Source: Cotesia glomerata
Lineage: Eukaryota > Arthropoda > Insecta > Hymenoptera > Braconidae
Direction of reading: 5' to 3'
DNA: 64,000 nt
Assembly: GCF_020080835.1 (NCBI RefSeq)
Contig: NC_058159.1
Coordinates: forward strand, 25,826,474-25,890,473
Positions within the stretch are counted from its first letter, which is position 1. Each line of letters opens with the position of its first letter. Shown here piece after piece: positions 35,081-48,690 of the stretch. A model generated the notes under the pieces. That model worked only from the letters and a program-made list of their open reading frames with translations, did no database searches and was not told the DNA's origin. Position numbers and translations under genes: made by a program.

Positions 35081-36179
35081 AAAATTCAGACTGAAAATTT
35101 ACGAACTGAATTATTGGTAATAGAGAAATTTTGAAATTTTTGCATTTTCATTTTTTGTAATGAAACAAGTATTTATAAAAAAATCCAATCATACATCGAA
35201 GTCATGAAAAAATTAATTGGTTGAGATTGTGGATAAAATTTTCTACTAAAAATTAATGTTGCGTTTTTCATTATTTAAATATAAGCATACGTAATTTTTT
35301 TTCCATGAAAATATTCACACACGTTGTTTATTTCTCTACTTTGTAATGTTTAACTTTAATTTTATATAATTTTAAATATATTCACTGAAAAAAATGACTT
35401 AATTCAAAAAAAATATTTACTTTAAAATTCTAATCTTGTTTTATAATATTCAGTTCGAAAGAATTCAAGAAATTCACTAATTGAATGATAATTAATCAAA
35501 TTTATGACTAATTTTTATTAAATTATTTATTGATATCTCTTCAAGTGAATTAAGTTTTTTAATATGAATAAAATAAAACCAAGATTGCCCATCATATATA
35601 TATTTCAATTTAAAAAACACAATTGAATATAACAAGGTAACGAAATATTTTCTAAATATTAAGACCCATAATTATCATGAATTATGATTATAATAGTACT
35701 CGTACTAGTAATAAGTAAAATGGAATGGATGGTCGTAAAAAATGTTGGAATTTCAGTAGATAATTATCTATGAGTTTTTTCGGCGCCAAGTAACCGACAC
35801 TTTGCTACCGTCCAAAATGAATATACGTTCCGGTGTGTATATTATTAAAATTAACACGGATAAAAAAATATGTATGGTGAACTATCGACGTAAAACCCGT
35901 AAAGTCATGCTTGTTAACGAGAATCATTTCGTTTACACACATAACACCAACTTCGATACTCGAGAGCTATATGAGGCTCATTCTCATGACTATATTAGGA
36001 TTAGTATATATTTAGCGTAGAGTTAGAATTTATCAAATTGACGGTTTTTTTTTTATCATACCAAATTATTTATGAGCAAGCTTACGTTAATACTTGAACT
36101 ATTTATGTTTTATGTATTGAAAATAAGTCAAATCTATTTTTTTTCGGAAAAGATCATTTTTATTTAAACCCAAAATATA
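35081..36179. other. AT-rich interval with one unexplained small ORF
   Basis: This is mostly AT-rich, with A/T MITE-like words at 35390-35570. An open frame of 72 codons at 35802-36020 is richer in Lys, Arg, Asn and His and stands out slightly from the surrounding base composition. It has no domain I recognise, no evident splice signals and no neighbour to support it, so I do not call it a gene. Confidence 0.35.
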
Positions 36180-36423
36180 TATCTAAATTCTAATTAGCAA
36201 ATTGTCTAATTTAACAATATTGAGCAGGTGGTTTTTTGAAGTGTTTAGATAACAATAGTCATCTGAAAAAATATTAATTGAGTAACAAAAACAATTATAT
36301 TAAACATTAATAGATATTAAATTGACATATCAATAAAAAATTTTTAAATTTACTTTTTTTTTTTACATTAATGCAGGATTTTATATAATTAAGTTAGACA
36401 ATTCGCTGATTAGAAATTTGATA
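36180..36423. mobile_element. MITE related to the element at 14794
   Basis: The left end tatctaaattctaattagc followed by aaattgtctaat is the inverse of the right end (gttagacaattcgctgatt, then agaaatttgata). Length is 244 bp against 242 for the relative, which shares the core ctaattagcaaattgtctaa. The terminal bases have diverged. Confidence 0.7.
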
Positions 36424-36530
36424 TATTTTTTAACAAGTTCAAAAATTATTAAAAAAAAATTCGATAATATAATTTAACTTACAATTAGTAGTATGACCAT
36501 TTATTGGCTAGCTAAGCTATAAGTGAACCT

Positions 36531-36690
36531 AAAAAAATTTATTTACTTAATTCAAGAGAAAAAATTTTGAACCAAGGAAATCATTTTGAATTAAGTGGAT
36601 AAATTAATGAACTGAGAAATTTCTCTGAGCTTAAGTAAATTTTACTTGTTTCAAAAATTTTTCGTTTTAAATGGTTGATTTTTTTTAGAG
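36531..36690. mobile_element. A/T-rich palindromic MITE fragment
   Basis: It contains acttaattcaagagaaaaa, ttttgaaccaagg, gcttaagtaaattttactt and gtttcaaaaatttttc, the word set of the family at 41959-42180. The ends are eroded. Confidence 0.5.
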
Positions 36691-36692
36691 TA

Positions 36693-36900
36693 GAGTAGAA
36701 GTACCAGTTGTGGCCACTGTACCGTTTATGGCCATTTATTGTTCAAATAAACGATAGAAATGAATTTATATTAATAAACCATCACAAACTCAATTTGTTT
36801 TAATATAAATTTTTTAAAGTTCAACAAAAATATGGTTATAATATTATAATTTTTATAAATTAATTCAAATGTTAACTGGCCAAAAACGGTACATCTACCC
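36693..36900. mobile_element. MITE with TA duplication and AGTAGAAGTACC-type ends
   Basis: TA (36691-36692) precedes gagtagaagtacc. The right end, read on the other strand, is gggtagatgtacc, followed by TA (36901-36902). Next to each end is a gttt-tggcc word. The left end carries an extra 18-base unit (agttgtggccactgtacc). The element is 208 bp with no ORF. Length and end layout resemble the element at 40018. Confidence 0.75.
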
Positions 36901-39900
36901 TATGTCTCGCTAAATATCTTGATTTAGATATTACATATTTTTGATCTCAGTATTGATGATTTACAATAGTCACTTTAAATCTATGGAATTAGATAATTAA
37001 ATTATTTAAATGTAAAAGAAACTAAGGTGTAAAAAATTACATCTGACAGTTTTAGTCACTTATGCTCAAATGTGAGTTTGGGCGTTTTCAAAATAGATGT
37101 AGTTTTTTTTTTATTGTGACTTGGAAAGTATCCTTTTTTGACGTTTATTTCATGGTTCTTTTTTATGTGAATTTTAAATGAAAGACTGTGAAATTTGAAG
37201 TATTAAAAATATTTGTGACAGTAAAAAAAAGTCGAGTTTTATTGAAATCAAAGATAACTATAGATTCCAGTAATAATGTGTTAGCAGCAGATGAAAATTT
37301 AAAAATAAAGAAAAAAGTTGATAGCAATCTGCTCGCTGGAAGCATGCAAGCATGTTTGGCTATTGTCGTCAGTTTTTATGAAAACAGAAAACAGTCGCTG
37401 ATTAAGAGATACATAGATCGAAGGCGAAATGGATTTGAATGATGAGTATTGATTAGTTTCCGTTTTTAAATTATCTATTGTTGCTCCACTCTTTTTTTTC
37501 GGCATTGTAAAGTAGGACATTTCCGAGTTTAATCATTTTTAACTTGAATTTTGATTATTTTTAATTTTCACTGTTCATTTTTCCGTTACCAATTTCTGGC
37601 GGAAATAGTATTGACTAGTAGAGCGTGAATGGAATTAAATAAAAGAGTTTGAAAATAAAATAAATAGATTCTAGTATGAGTGTTTCGATTGACTCCGCCA
37701 TATTGAGTTTAGTTCTATGGAATAGACTCTTGAAGCATTAGGTATGGGGTGTGTTACCAACCAAGACCATTTATAGCATGTCCGCTCTCAATTCTCAATT
37801 TAGAGTCGGGAATTCTTTAACGGGCTTTTTGTCTCCATTTTTGTAAATGTTTTTGACGGAATTTGATGATTTGTTACATAATTTTAGAACAATGTTGATG
37901 AATTTAATTAAGAAGGATTTTAATAATTTATTAAAAATGTTTATTCTAAAAATTAATGAAAGAATACTGATTAAAAAATTTATTTGATTCAGGAAAAAAA
38001 AAACTTAAACCAAGAACATTATTTTGACAAATTTTATGATTTTAAATCGAGCAAAATAAATTTTTGAATTATAATATTATAATATTTAAACATATAAGCA
38101 AAATTTAATTGAATCAAGAAAAATTAAAAAGCAAAAATTTTGAACCAACAAATTATTTTTGCTTAAATAAATTTTACTTGATTCAAATATTTTTGTCTCG
38201 TTAAAAAATGTCATTAATTAAAGATTTTCTTCTTTCAAAACAAATTAAATTTTCTATCAGTGCAGTTTTTTTATTGATCAAATTTACATTTTATAATTTT
38301 GATAGTTTTTAATTTTTACATTTTTTCTTTTACATTTTGATAAAAAAATCAACTTAATTCAAGAGAAAATACTTTGAACCAAAAAACACATTTTGAAGGA
38401 ATCAAACATTGACAATTTTCAAAAAAGATTTTTTTTGCTCAATTTTATCGAAATAAATTTCTTGTTTCAAAACTTTTCTCTTAAATCGTATCATTTTTTA
38501 TTATTACACATCCACAGAAAACAAAATTCTCAACCAAAAAAAAAAAAAATAATTTCAATAGACTTTCACTCAAGAACCCTTTTTTTTGCGTATAACATTC
38601 ATTCATCAATTATCCAGTAATCTAAACTATAAAGTACTAAAAAAAGTATGCAAATAAAATAAACAATTAAAAACATAAATGTAATTAACGCATTACGCGT
38701 TAACAATATAACGGGTCATTCTTGATTTATATAATAAAGTATCAGGGTGTTCATAGATATAAATACATATTACATAGGGGATGATGGTCTACGAGTTTAT
38801 ATATAGTGCGCAGTAATATTGTATAGAGAAATTGAGTAGTATACCCCATATAGCGATTAGATGTAAAAGTTTAGCCTTCGGTAGTGAGGAGGAACGAACA
38901 GGGAAGAGCTCTTCGCCCATTGACTTTGTTCATTGATTTTACGTCAATCTGGAACGCTTTTGTGGGGTCTCCATGATGCGTTTATCATAAGCGATAAGGG
39001 GGGTATTGGGTTCAAGGGAGATATTGGTTTTGAGTATGTTGGGGTGAAAAGGCGTCACAACTCTAATACTCAACTGCCGGTGTACATAATAGTGTACCAT
39101 ACTCTGCACATAACACTGCAGAAGAGAGTTGAGTGTAAAATGTTGAATGTAGAATATAGTAATAGTAATAGTAATAGATGCAGAGCGTTATAGTTATAAC
39201 ATGTAGGGTTGTTGGGTTCAGCAGGAAGGGTAGCAAGTGAGACCCAGTGTATATATATATGTATGTAGTGAATATATGACGGCTCGAAAAGGGTAGTAGG
39301 GGGAAGAAAAGGGAATGGGTGGGATGGGATGAGTGAGTAGAGAGCAGGAAATAGAATAGAAATGACCCCCTGTGGGAGTTGCATTAGCAACACATGGCCA
39401 GACGACAAAGCCCCGGGAATGTGAGTCGTCCCTTCAGTCTTGAGCCCTCAGCCTTCAGCCAACCGGATCTTAGTCATGTATACGATTATGTAATACACGT
39501 TATATTACCAACACCCCATGACTGCTGCCTAACTTGGATCCATGGTGTTGTATCCGAGCAAGGGATCCCGATCCCAATCCCAATAGGGGTTGGCTCATGC
39601 CAGATTCAAGAGGGTCGCCAGAAATCCAACCCAAAGGGATACCTAACAACTCGCCATTTTGTGTGATGGGGCTTTTTCATTTTACCAGCGACAAATTATT
39701 TTATAATATCTTATATTTTTATTTTAAATTGTTTTGTTCGAATTTTTTTTGCTGAAAAAAATTTTTTTTTAGTGATAAAACCACTTTATTTGGTTATAAA
39801 GTCAAAATTTTTGTTGTTGATGAAAATATTCAATTGAAGCTATAAATTTTATTACTGTTATTTTGTTCACAAAAATAATATTAATATTAATGATAATAGG

Positions 39901-40017
39901 CATTTTATACTTTGATGCGTTGTGTTTTCATAGATTAAAAATACCAGTATTATAGCAACTTTATTTTAACGTCAGTATGATTCATTATTATAATTTTTTG
40001 TAAGAATTGTAAGAATA
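36901..40017. other. Gene-free stretch
   Basis: No gene is recognised. A/T palindromic MITE words occur at 37970-38270 and 38340-38600. After about 38.7 kb the composition becomes less AT-rich and such elements thin out. A purine-rich patch lies at 39290-39360. The largest open frame (39070-39408, - strand) has no family features. Confidence 0.4.
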
Positions 40018-40221
40018 AGGTAAAAGACCCAGTTATTGACACTGGCCTAGTTGTTTAACACTTGCAATTTTAGTCTAATTAAAAAAATAAAATGTCCCCA
40101 AAAAATCAATTATCTTAAAATTTATGCTTCAAAAATTAGATTTTTTAATTTTTTAGAGTTGATTTGTTTTTTTTTTTAATTAAAATAAAATTTCAAGTGT
40201 CAATAACTGGATCTCTTACCT
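40018..40221. mobile_element. MITE with TA duplication and AGGTAAAAGACCCAGTTATTG ends
   Basis: TA (40016-40017), then aggtaaaagacccagttatt and gacact. The right end read on the other strand is aggtaagagatccagttatt then gacact, followed by TA (40222-40223). Terminal inverted repeats are about 28 bases with only a few mismatches. The element is 204 bp with an AT-rich core. TA target and small size fit a Tc1/mariner-type non-autonomous element. Confidence 0.88.
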
Positions 40222-40223
40222 TA

Positions 40224-41958
40224 TACATACTTTCAAGTGTACTTGAAAAATTTTTTGTTTGAATCAGAGAATTTTAACATCATTTTAAAGATTTTTATAA
40301 TTTTTAATCAAACAGAAATATTCTTGGACCAAGAAATTTTTCTTGCCTCAGTAAATTTTATTTGATTAAAAAATTTTTCTGCTTAATTTAAAAAGATCAA
40401 ATTCTGTTAAAATTATGTTTTTAATTAAATTTTTTTTTCTCTTAATTTAAATTAAGTCGTTTTTTTTTATCAGATTAATTTTTTGACTGATCAAATTGAT
40501 ATTACGTGATTTTGATAGTTCTCAATTTTTATTTCTTTTTCCTGGATCTTGGTGTGGTAAAAAAACGAAAGGTAAAACTCTTCAAAATAATGTTTTTGGT
40601 TAAAGACTTTCTGTTCTTGAATCATAAGTAAATTTTTCATACCAGTGTAGGTATCAAAAGTATATTTAAAAAAATGTAGATGTTCATGATGATTTGATGA
40701 AAGTGATTTTAAAAGATGTATTTGATGTTTGACGTGTGATAACACCTGTTGTGTCACCTAGTGAGATAGAGGGTTGGCTTTCTGGAGGTATTAGTATCGT
40801 ATTGGTTCCAATAAGTGTATTTTCATGTAAACCTAGATAAACTAGCCATAGCCCGTCTATATATATTTATGTATACAGGTAACACAGATAGACGTGTGTA
40901 GATTATAATGATAGATTATTATGCTGTTATATTAGTCATATATTTGGATGAACGAAAGACAAAGGTTAATTTAGCTCGCTTTGTAATCCTGGTCCCGTCG
41001 GATGACAGTTCCGGCTTGACACGATATATGAATGACAGGTAGCTTGGATTAGTCCCTTGTTCTCTACTGGATTATATCGAGCGCGAAATATTAATCGACA
41101 TTTTCATGTCGCTAACACATTATCTACAGCACACAAACGAATTAAATATCGTGATTTATACTTTTTTATGTTTATTTATATACTTATTCAAATAGACTAT
41201 CAATCCGTGCTTATAATATATTATACACAATCTACAAAACATATATAATATATAAATTCATATATGTATCCACTATATAGTCGATATTCAATAGAAGATT
41301 TTATTATTTGAAATATTATTTCGTAAATGAAATAAAATAAAATGTTTTAGGCTTTAAACCAAACAAAATAAACTATTTTTTTAAGTATCAAATTTATCTC
41401 TAATAAATAAATAAATATATACTTTCACACATATGTCAATGAATAATTTCTATTATTATGATTTTGATATTTTTAACGGAAAAATTAGTCTTGCATTTAT
41501 AAAAAAATTTATTTGTTAAGCTAAATGTTTTTTAAAACGAAGTATAAATGTATGAGAGAGATTTTTAAATATAAACTTAATTATAAATAATTGAGTTGTA
41601 TTTCATATATTGTTTTTTGAAATTATACTTTTTGAAAAAGTTTAAGGGACAAATAATTTTTTGAAACAAAACAAAAATTTTCATGAACTAATGAAAAAAA
41701 AATTTCTTGCGCTTCTTTATTGCTTTATTGAAATTTTGAATAAGTAATTGCAAGCTTCAAAGAAACAATAATATAAAATTAACTTAGATAAAATTTTGAA
41801 CCAAGAAATTTTTTTTTATTTAAATACTATTCATCATTTAATCGTAAATTTTTTTTTCTGAAAATAACAAATCCATAAACTAAAAAACTAAAAAATTAAA
41901 ATCAATTCATCAATACCCAAAAAATCCACTTAACATCAGTCTTCAGGCATGTCTTACA
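40224..41958. other. Gene-free stretch with scattered A/T MITE words
   Basis: No gene is recognised. The A/T MITE word set occurs at about 40310-40640. The rest is AT-rich with short open frames only. Confidence 0.4.
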
Positions 41959-42180
41959 CACACAGAAAAAAAGTTAACTTGAATCAAGTAAATAATTTTG
42001 AAGAATTTTATCTTCTTGATTTGTGTAGAAAAATTCTTAAACTGAGAAATTTTTCTTGGTTTAAGTAAATTTTACGTAATTCAAGAATTTTTCGTCAATT
42101 CAAGACAATGAAACTCTTCAAAATTATTTTCTTGGTTTAAGAATTTTTCTCTTAAATCAAGTTAATTTTTTTTTCAGTGT
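41959..42180. mobile_element. A/T-rich palindromic MITE, best copy of its family
   Basis: The left end acacagaaaaaaagttaact with tgaatcaag is inverted relative to the right end cttaaatcaagttaattttt with tttcagtgt. The inner blocks (aattttgaag and cttcaaaatt) are inverted too. It is 222 bp. Degenerate copies of the same words are strewn through the window (near 480, 31.8, 33.0, 35.4, 36.5, 38.0, 38.4, 40.3, 52.9 and 58.85 kb), so this is a high-copy family. Confidence 0.8.
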
Positions 42181-42890
42181 ATATATGTCTACATTTGACA
42201 CATTTCATATCTATAAAATCCACAATCGGTGATTGTATCTATTCCGCTATAAAGAGATATTGTATATTGTATATTCTATATTGTAAGGTATGAATACATA
42301 TGCATATACATATATAGAATATATAGTGATGTATAAGACCGGAAAGTGGAATGGTGGATAGTGGATGGCGGTGCCGGGAACTCTCTACTCCTCTGCTCGT
42401 CTCGTTGTTAATAATGGGAAAATGGTGAAACGGTACTGTTGTCACGTAGAGGTAATTCGGCACGCGTTTCCTCGTCTATCAAATTGATTTTCACACCCTA
42501 GCTATTCCAACCAAACGGTTTCGGTCTCTTCATCATCATCCTAGTCGTGTCACTGCGAGAGCTCGAGCATGAGGAAGATAAAGAGCGCAATCACTCGCTA
42601 CTAGTACAAGTAGTACAACTACATCAAATATATATTATATACATACATATATAATGTAAGCACAAAAGAGAGCGAGACAGACAAAGTCCATTTGAATTTA
42701 CACACGTAACTAACGACACAAGTGTGTCATCGAAATCAAAATCACCTTTTTATTGGTGATGATAAAAAATGCGTAATCACTACTGATTATAACTATCTCT
42801 CTCTCTTTCTCCAGTATTGTTGTTGTACATATTCACCTATCTATGCAAGGAGTACAATGAACATTTTTTACTCTAATAATGATTGATAAT
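42181..42890. other. Gene-free stretch
   Basis: Less AT-rich than the flanking MITEs, with no convincing open frame or RNA gene. Confidence 0.4.
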
Positions 42891-43331
42891 TACACTAATA
42901 AAAGATTTTGTAAATATTTAATAAGTTTTATCAACTAGCACGTTTGTAAAGTTAGCATTGACACAACCTACCATTGGCCGATATTATTAATAATTTTTCG
43001 GAATTCAATCAAGTAACAAAATTTTAATTAGAGCAACTAATTAGCAACAAATTTATCACCATAAATAAATTTTGTTGTTTGAATAATTACCGAGATACTG
43101 ATGGCTAATCTTAGCCGAATAAATGTCAGCTTAACAGACATTTTATTAACTGTTAATAAATGATTTTTTAACATTAAATGATTTAATAAAAATATTTATT
43201 CACAGTTAACAAAGATTTATTTATAATTAATAAATATTTGTATTTATATAAATTTTCGGAAAATTATTTAAAATAATTTTTAGGAAATAAATAAATTCTA
43301 TTAATAGTTAAAAAATTCTTCAATCAGTGTA
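42891..43331. mobile_element. Possible degenerate CACTGATAGAAG-type MITE
   Basis: The left end tacactaataaaagatttt resembles the inverse of the right end aattcttcaatcagtgta. Interior words (gttaataaatgatttttta) resemble those of the clear palindrome at 58984-59255. Divergence is considerable. Confidence 0.4.
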
Positions 43332-46300
43332 ATTAATTATTAATTACTGTATAAATGTGAACCAAATCCTCTATCGTGTCTTACCGAATTAATAACCCAT
43401 CATAGTAATTAAAATCCAGTAACAAAAAAAGGGTATCATTATTGACTAATCTCTTAGTGTACCACAGAAATATTTCCGTAATATGAACACCATGAGAGCC
43501 CAGCAGCACGGGTCAGATCTTTATGATAAGTACTTAAGTATACACTTTGAAAGCGTTTTTTTTTTTTTTCATCGTTCCAAGTCCTCAAAATATACCGTAA
43601 CGAGGCAAACGGTAGCCGTAGGGGAGGACTACTGATGGGTATAGCAGGACGTGACACGACACTTTTAGGATTTAAAATATGTCTTTTTAAAAAGTTTAAG
43701 TCTATTGAGATTGAGAATTGAGAAGAGCTGGATGATTATGCCTATGGCTATGATTATGATTGTTTCATGTTTGATATTTACTATGAAGATGAAGAGCCAT
43801 ATGTAGGCCGAGATATAATATCAAGTCGAAAATCTTAAGACAAAGATGATCAAGATGACCAATGTTACTCTATTCGTCACTTGGTTTTACCATAACTTAT
43901 GAAAGTCAGGTTTTGTAATAGACGCGCGTCATCAGTCAATTAGAGGAACAAATTATACCCAGTTCTAATCTTTATAATTATGTAGGAATATTGAAAATGA
44001 GTTAGTGTACTCTGTAGAAGATGACTGGTGTGTTCGTCAAAATTATACCTGGTTCTGATGATGATGATGACCTCCCTAGTAAAGCAAACAAACAATTTGG
44101 GAGTAAGTAGAAACAAATGTGTTCGAAAATTTGAGTAATTTTGTAAGCTGAGGTGGGTTGTGGGTTTTGTCTTATGGTAAGCCGCTGGTTTTAAATTGAT
44201 TCTTTTCCAGTAAGAGGCTTTGGGGTTTGGAAAAACCCCAGGGGAAAACCCGCAATTGATATTGTTATTATTATTCAATTATTCTTTGTGGCTTGGATAG
44301 AAACTTGGAGGTAAAATTAAATTTTATTGATTTTTGAATATAAATTTTAATAGAATTCCATGAGGTCGTTTGTAGGTATTGCTCGTTAATTAACCTCATA
44401 GTGTATAACTAGTAGTAAATTTTAAATAAAATAAATATACATGGTATCCAATAATGTTCCATCGAATTAAATTAAAGAAAAATTAATAAATTAAAATTTT
44501 TAAAATTCAAATAAATTAATTAGATCTCCATTGATCTCAAAGTGGTTTAATACTTATATGAAAAAAAAATTCATCTTTTTACACGTAAGCAGATAGAAAT
44601 CATTGTGATTATTATTATAGTTAAATAAAAGTAGATATATGATGCATGATTTGCATCCCGTCACCACTAGGATCCCGAGACAGGCAAACGCGTGACGAAA
44701 CGTTTTTCTCTCTCTTGTCATCGTTGTCAATTGTATTATTGTATATAGCTTGTATGGATGCGAACAACTAAAAATAGTTGACACATTCATGCCTCGCATA
44801 TAACACACTCGAGAGAGTTGCGATCGTAGATTAAACCTCGTTATCGGTGGCATCCATCGTTGGTACGTGACAGAAGAGCCATGCGGGGTTTGAAGAAAAA
44901 CTCTCAACAATATACAATGTAATAAAAATATACAATATACAATGTACACCGTAAAAACGGTTTGCCTACAAAAGAACATTCAAATATTAAAATACATTGT
45001 TGATTTCAACTCATTACTTCCATAAAGGTTATACTCAAGCTTCACGACGCCACCGTAGAGGTCGCTCAAGCTAATAACCTATAGAACATTCAAATTCAGC
45101 GTAATATTACCCGCTTCGAAAACAACAAAAATGAAAAATTGAGCGTGCAAGTGTGGTAAAAGATCTACTTAACATTCAGTGTCACGTAGTGCCTACGGTT
45201 TAATACATCAAAAACTCGTTGACTATCGCTCCTTCTCTGGATTGGGATCTCCTCCTACTATTAATCTCATATTCACTCACATCCACATTCATACCCTTGT
45301 TCTGTACCGTTTTTTAAAGCCTTTCCCGTCTAAATGCGGCGCCCATCCCACCAGGGCCAACGCGGTCCACATTACCGAATCTCTCTTTCTCTTAAACTTT
45401 TCCCAGCCCCACAACCAGACTGGGAGTCCTTTGAAGGAAAAGATATATATTTGCGATAGCGTGTATTCATTTGTTAACGGAGAGTCCTCGTAACCCTCAA
45501 ACCCTCTCAAGCATACAGTGCGTGTCTTTTGTTTCCTGAACAGTCATTCTGATTGGACCGTTCGCGGATCGACGCCGGCCATGTCAGTCTTTTCCTCAGC
45601 TAGGAATATCGGGCCAATAGCCTACTCGAGGGCGTTTCTGGGGCGGGCATTTCGTCATCCTCTTCTCCGCTTTCTACTCTGTATTCCCCTCGTTCTTTAC
45701 TGTTATTATTATTATCACCACACACGCTTTTGTGTTATTGTTATGAGTCTACAGACCATCAAGCGAGACCCTACTATGACAATACCATAAAAACTCACTG
45801 TTGGTACAGCAGATGGAACTCTTACCGGCCAAAACACAAGTAGTTTGACGCGTTTGTCGCTAGATGGCGCTAGACGCATGATTCTTCCACAACTGGACGT
45901 AAATGGAATGCAAAGAATGTCGTTTCGATTAAGCGTTAAGCGATTAGATATTATACATGACTTTCAGTGTCCCAGACCTTCTCGCGTCGCTGGTGGTAAA
46001 GGGTCAGAGGTTTTAATATCCTGTAGTCTCAGCGCTCACTTAGCAGCGATAATTCGCATTAATAAGGACAAATTGCCGGTCTTTGGATACGCAAGTATCG
46101 AATAATATGCTATTCGTTGTAGGTCACTCGGGAATTATTCATTGATGAGAACTCAAACTCTTCGGGATATGTTTGTAATAAAATTTTCGGCCTTTGTTTT
46201 GATGACCGCGGCTTATTGGTTCGGCCCAAAGAGATTACTGTTGATGACGCTCAATGGATAATCATTTATTGAAATGGTTAATGGTAATGGCAAATACAGC

Positions 46301-48116
46301 TAATAAAATATGAATGGACGGATGGATTATTTTTTATTTATTTATTTAGATTGTCTATATATGTAGGTGTAATTTATAATGCATAGTGTATAATGCATAT
46401 CTTTGACGGGGAATAGTGAACTCACAATTGTCATTTGTCGTGCATGGTGTATTCTGCGCAAATAAAAGACTTGGGTATACACTGTAGACTATACACAGCC
46501 GGTACTTGGCAAATGGCGGTCATTTGTACGCGATAGAGATCTTACAGCAAAAAACGGAAAACTAAATTGATGTATACATGAATTTGTGCCCGTGAATGTG
46601 TATTGTGAAGAACAGAAATAGAAGGAACTATAGCCTAACGACCGTGATGTGGCTGCATGATATCTGGTTGTCACAGATCCGTCAGTGATATTGCAGTACA
46701 ATTTAATGATAAGCTTTTGTATATAAATTAAAAATACATTATGTACGCAAGGTGTCATTTGATCTTGTAATAATTTGCTACCTAGGCTATCTTTTAACGT
46801 CTAAATATATAATATACTTTCATTATGTAATATCAATGTGAGTAATTCTTTTCCCTCTAATTATAACTAATGACTTTTTTCAATTGCAGGTACTAAGATT
46901 TTTGTTTGATTCAATTAGTTTGTAATTTTAAAGCTTCAATGAAATATAATTTTATTAGTCCAGCGATCTGTAATATTTATTGTTCTGCATCCTGCATGTA
47001 TAAAAAAATTTCAAAAATTAAATTTTTTTGATTTTTTCAAAAATTTTATACTTTTTATTAGTTTGTAACTCAGCGGATGAAGAGAAACTTATCGATTTAA
47101 CATCATGAGGTCGTCGCACCAGTGAAAATAAAAAAAGAAAATGATGATGATGAAACCGAATGGAAGATCTCTTGACGCAGTATACACTTCTGAAAAGTGT
47201 CAGCCGGCAAATTGGTGAGCGGTCGGAGCTCCAGAGTGAAGAGTAAGTCAAAGTACAAAAAAACTTTAACAAAATGAAATGAAATAATAATATAGATATA
47301 TATTTATGTATGTGAGGGAACTAAATTAAAAAAAGGGGCAAGAGTAACGGGCAGCAGCGCCGCGACGTCGAATAAACATGCCAAGATGAGCAATTTAGAA
47401 TATTAGAAGTTGGGAGCGCGTAGGAGCGTCTGTATCTGTCATGGAGGTGTGAGCTACGATGATGACGTTCAACCGCAAAACAGGACTCTGAGGCTTATTA
47501 TATTACTATTGCACTTAAAGTGCCGATGCCATCAACAAGCTGTGTGTTGTCAAACCGCAGATACCTGATGAACATTTGGCAATAAAACCCCTATATATAT
47601 TATATATTATTACTGTTGTTATACATATTGCATATATGGACTCGGAATAAAAGTCGCTGCTACGTTTTTAACCGCAAGTAATATCTAATCGATTTCCTTA
47701 GTTTTAAATTAATACAAACTATTTATTTTCAAATTATCAAGAAAGTTTTTATGCATTGCCGTCATTTATTCATGATTTATCTTTTTTATTTATTAATATA
47801 TGTTTTCTAATCGAATATATGTGGGATGTTGGACATGAAAGTGATTTTAGAAATAATATAGGAAATATATCGACATTTGCAGAATTAATTTAAGTTCCTT
47901 ATTTATTTTATTTTATGAAGATTTTACGTTGATTTCTGCAATAAAAATTCATTGAAATGGTCAAATATAAAAATTAGCCATGGATAAGATATACATACAC
48001 CAAATAAATTAAAAAAAAATTTATTATTCACTTTCGACTGAATACGTGTATACTGTATTTGTGTCAAGAAAATTTTCTTAATGGAATTTTTTTTTCTAAT
48101 GCGTTGGGCCATTATT
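43332..48116. other. Gene-free, less AT-rich stretch
   Basis: No gene is recognised. Open frames up to 141 codons (44554-44979, - strand) have no family features. A block at 45840-46105 is less AT-rich and contains tcgctagatggcgctagacg (45858-45877), which includes a short CTCF-like word on its own. This could be intergenic DNA or an intron of a gene extending beyond the window. Confidence 0.4.
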
Positions 48117-48690
48117 GTATACTAGCTGTTACTCGCCCACTCCGCTGGGCGAATTACATTTTTAGATCTAGACTTGAAATTTAATTACAGTTCTGTTTTG
48201 ACTTGCACAGATTCTCAATTCTATCGAATTGGCATGCACCTTTTATCCATATAATTATTCTAGCTAATATTCACTTTAACTTTCAATGTGCAATCATTAG
48301 GTATAACATTCCCGTGTCTTTCTTACAAAAATGAATAATAATTGATTTGAAAAAAAAAAAATTTGTAATGAGCATTGAAAGTTCCAGTTAAAGAAATTGC
48401 AGATCTCATAAGTGAGGAAATATGCCTAGTATGTAAACATAACCAATAGAGTTAAAAAATTTATTTTAAACAAATGACAATCGAATAGAATAAATTTAGT
48501 TACAATAAAAATTCATTATTTCTAAGTCAAAAAAATAGAGGTTCCGGATAAGTAATCACCATCATATCATAAACTAAAACCTTCTCCGAAACACGTTGCA
48601 TCTTATGGTATAAGTATTATTCCGATCGGTTCAGTAGTTTTCGCAGTATAACCGGACAAAAAAACCGGCTCTCCATTTATTAGTATAGAT
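48117..48690 (+). mobile_element. Retroposon-like remnant, longer copy of the tactagctgt family
   Basis: It begins gtatactagctgttactcg with a short GC-rich segment (cgcccactccgctgggcg) and ends atttattagtatagat after tcggttcagtagttttcgc. These correspond to the ends of the 7610-7824 element. The middle is AT-rich without coding capacity. Confidence 0.6.

Noticed and set aside
35802..36020. 72-codon ORF with a basic product
   Set aside because: The first residues faintly recall a GIY-type opening, but no other motif follows and there is no gene context. It is kept only as a remark in the interval entry.
44554..44979. 141-codon ORF on the - strand
   Set aside because: Composition is low in charged-motif structure, with no domain, promoter or splice context. 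A single frame of this length can occur by chance in a window of this size.
45858..45877. CTCF site as a stand-alone call
   Set aside because: A single short motif match in 64 kb is expected by chance. Only the repeat-borne pair with identical placement was kept as a finding.
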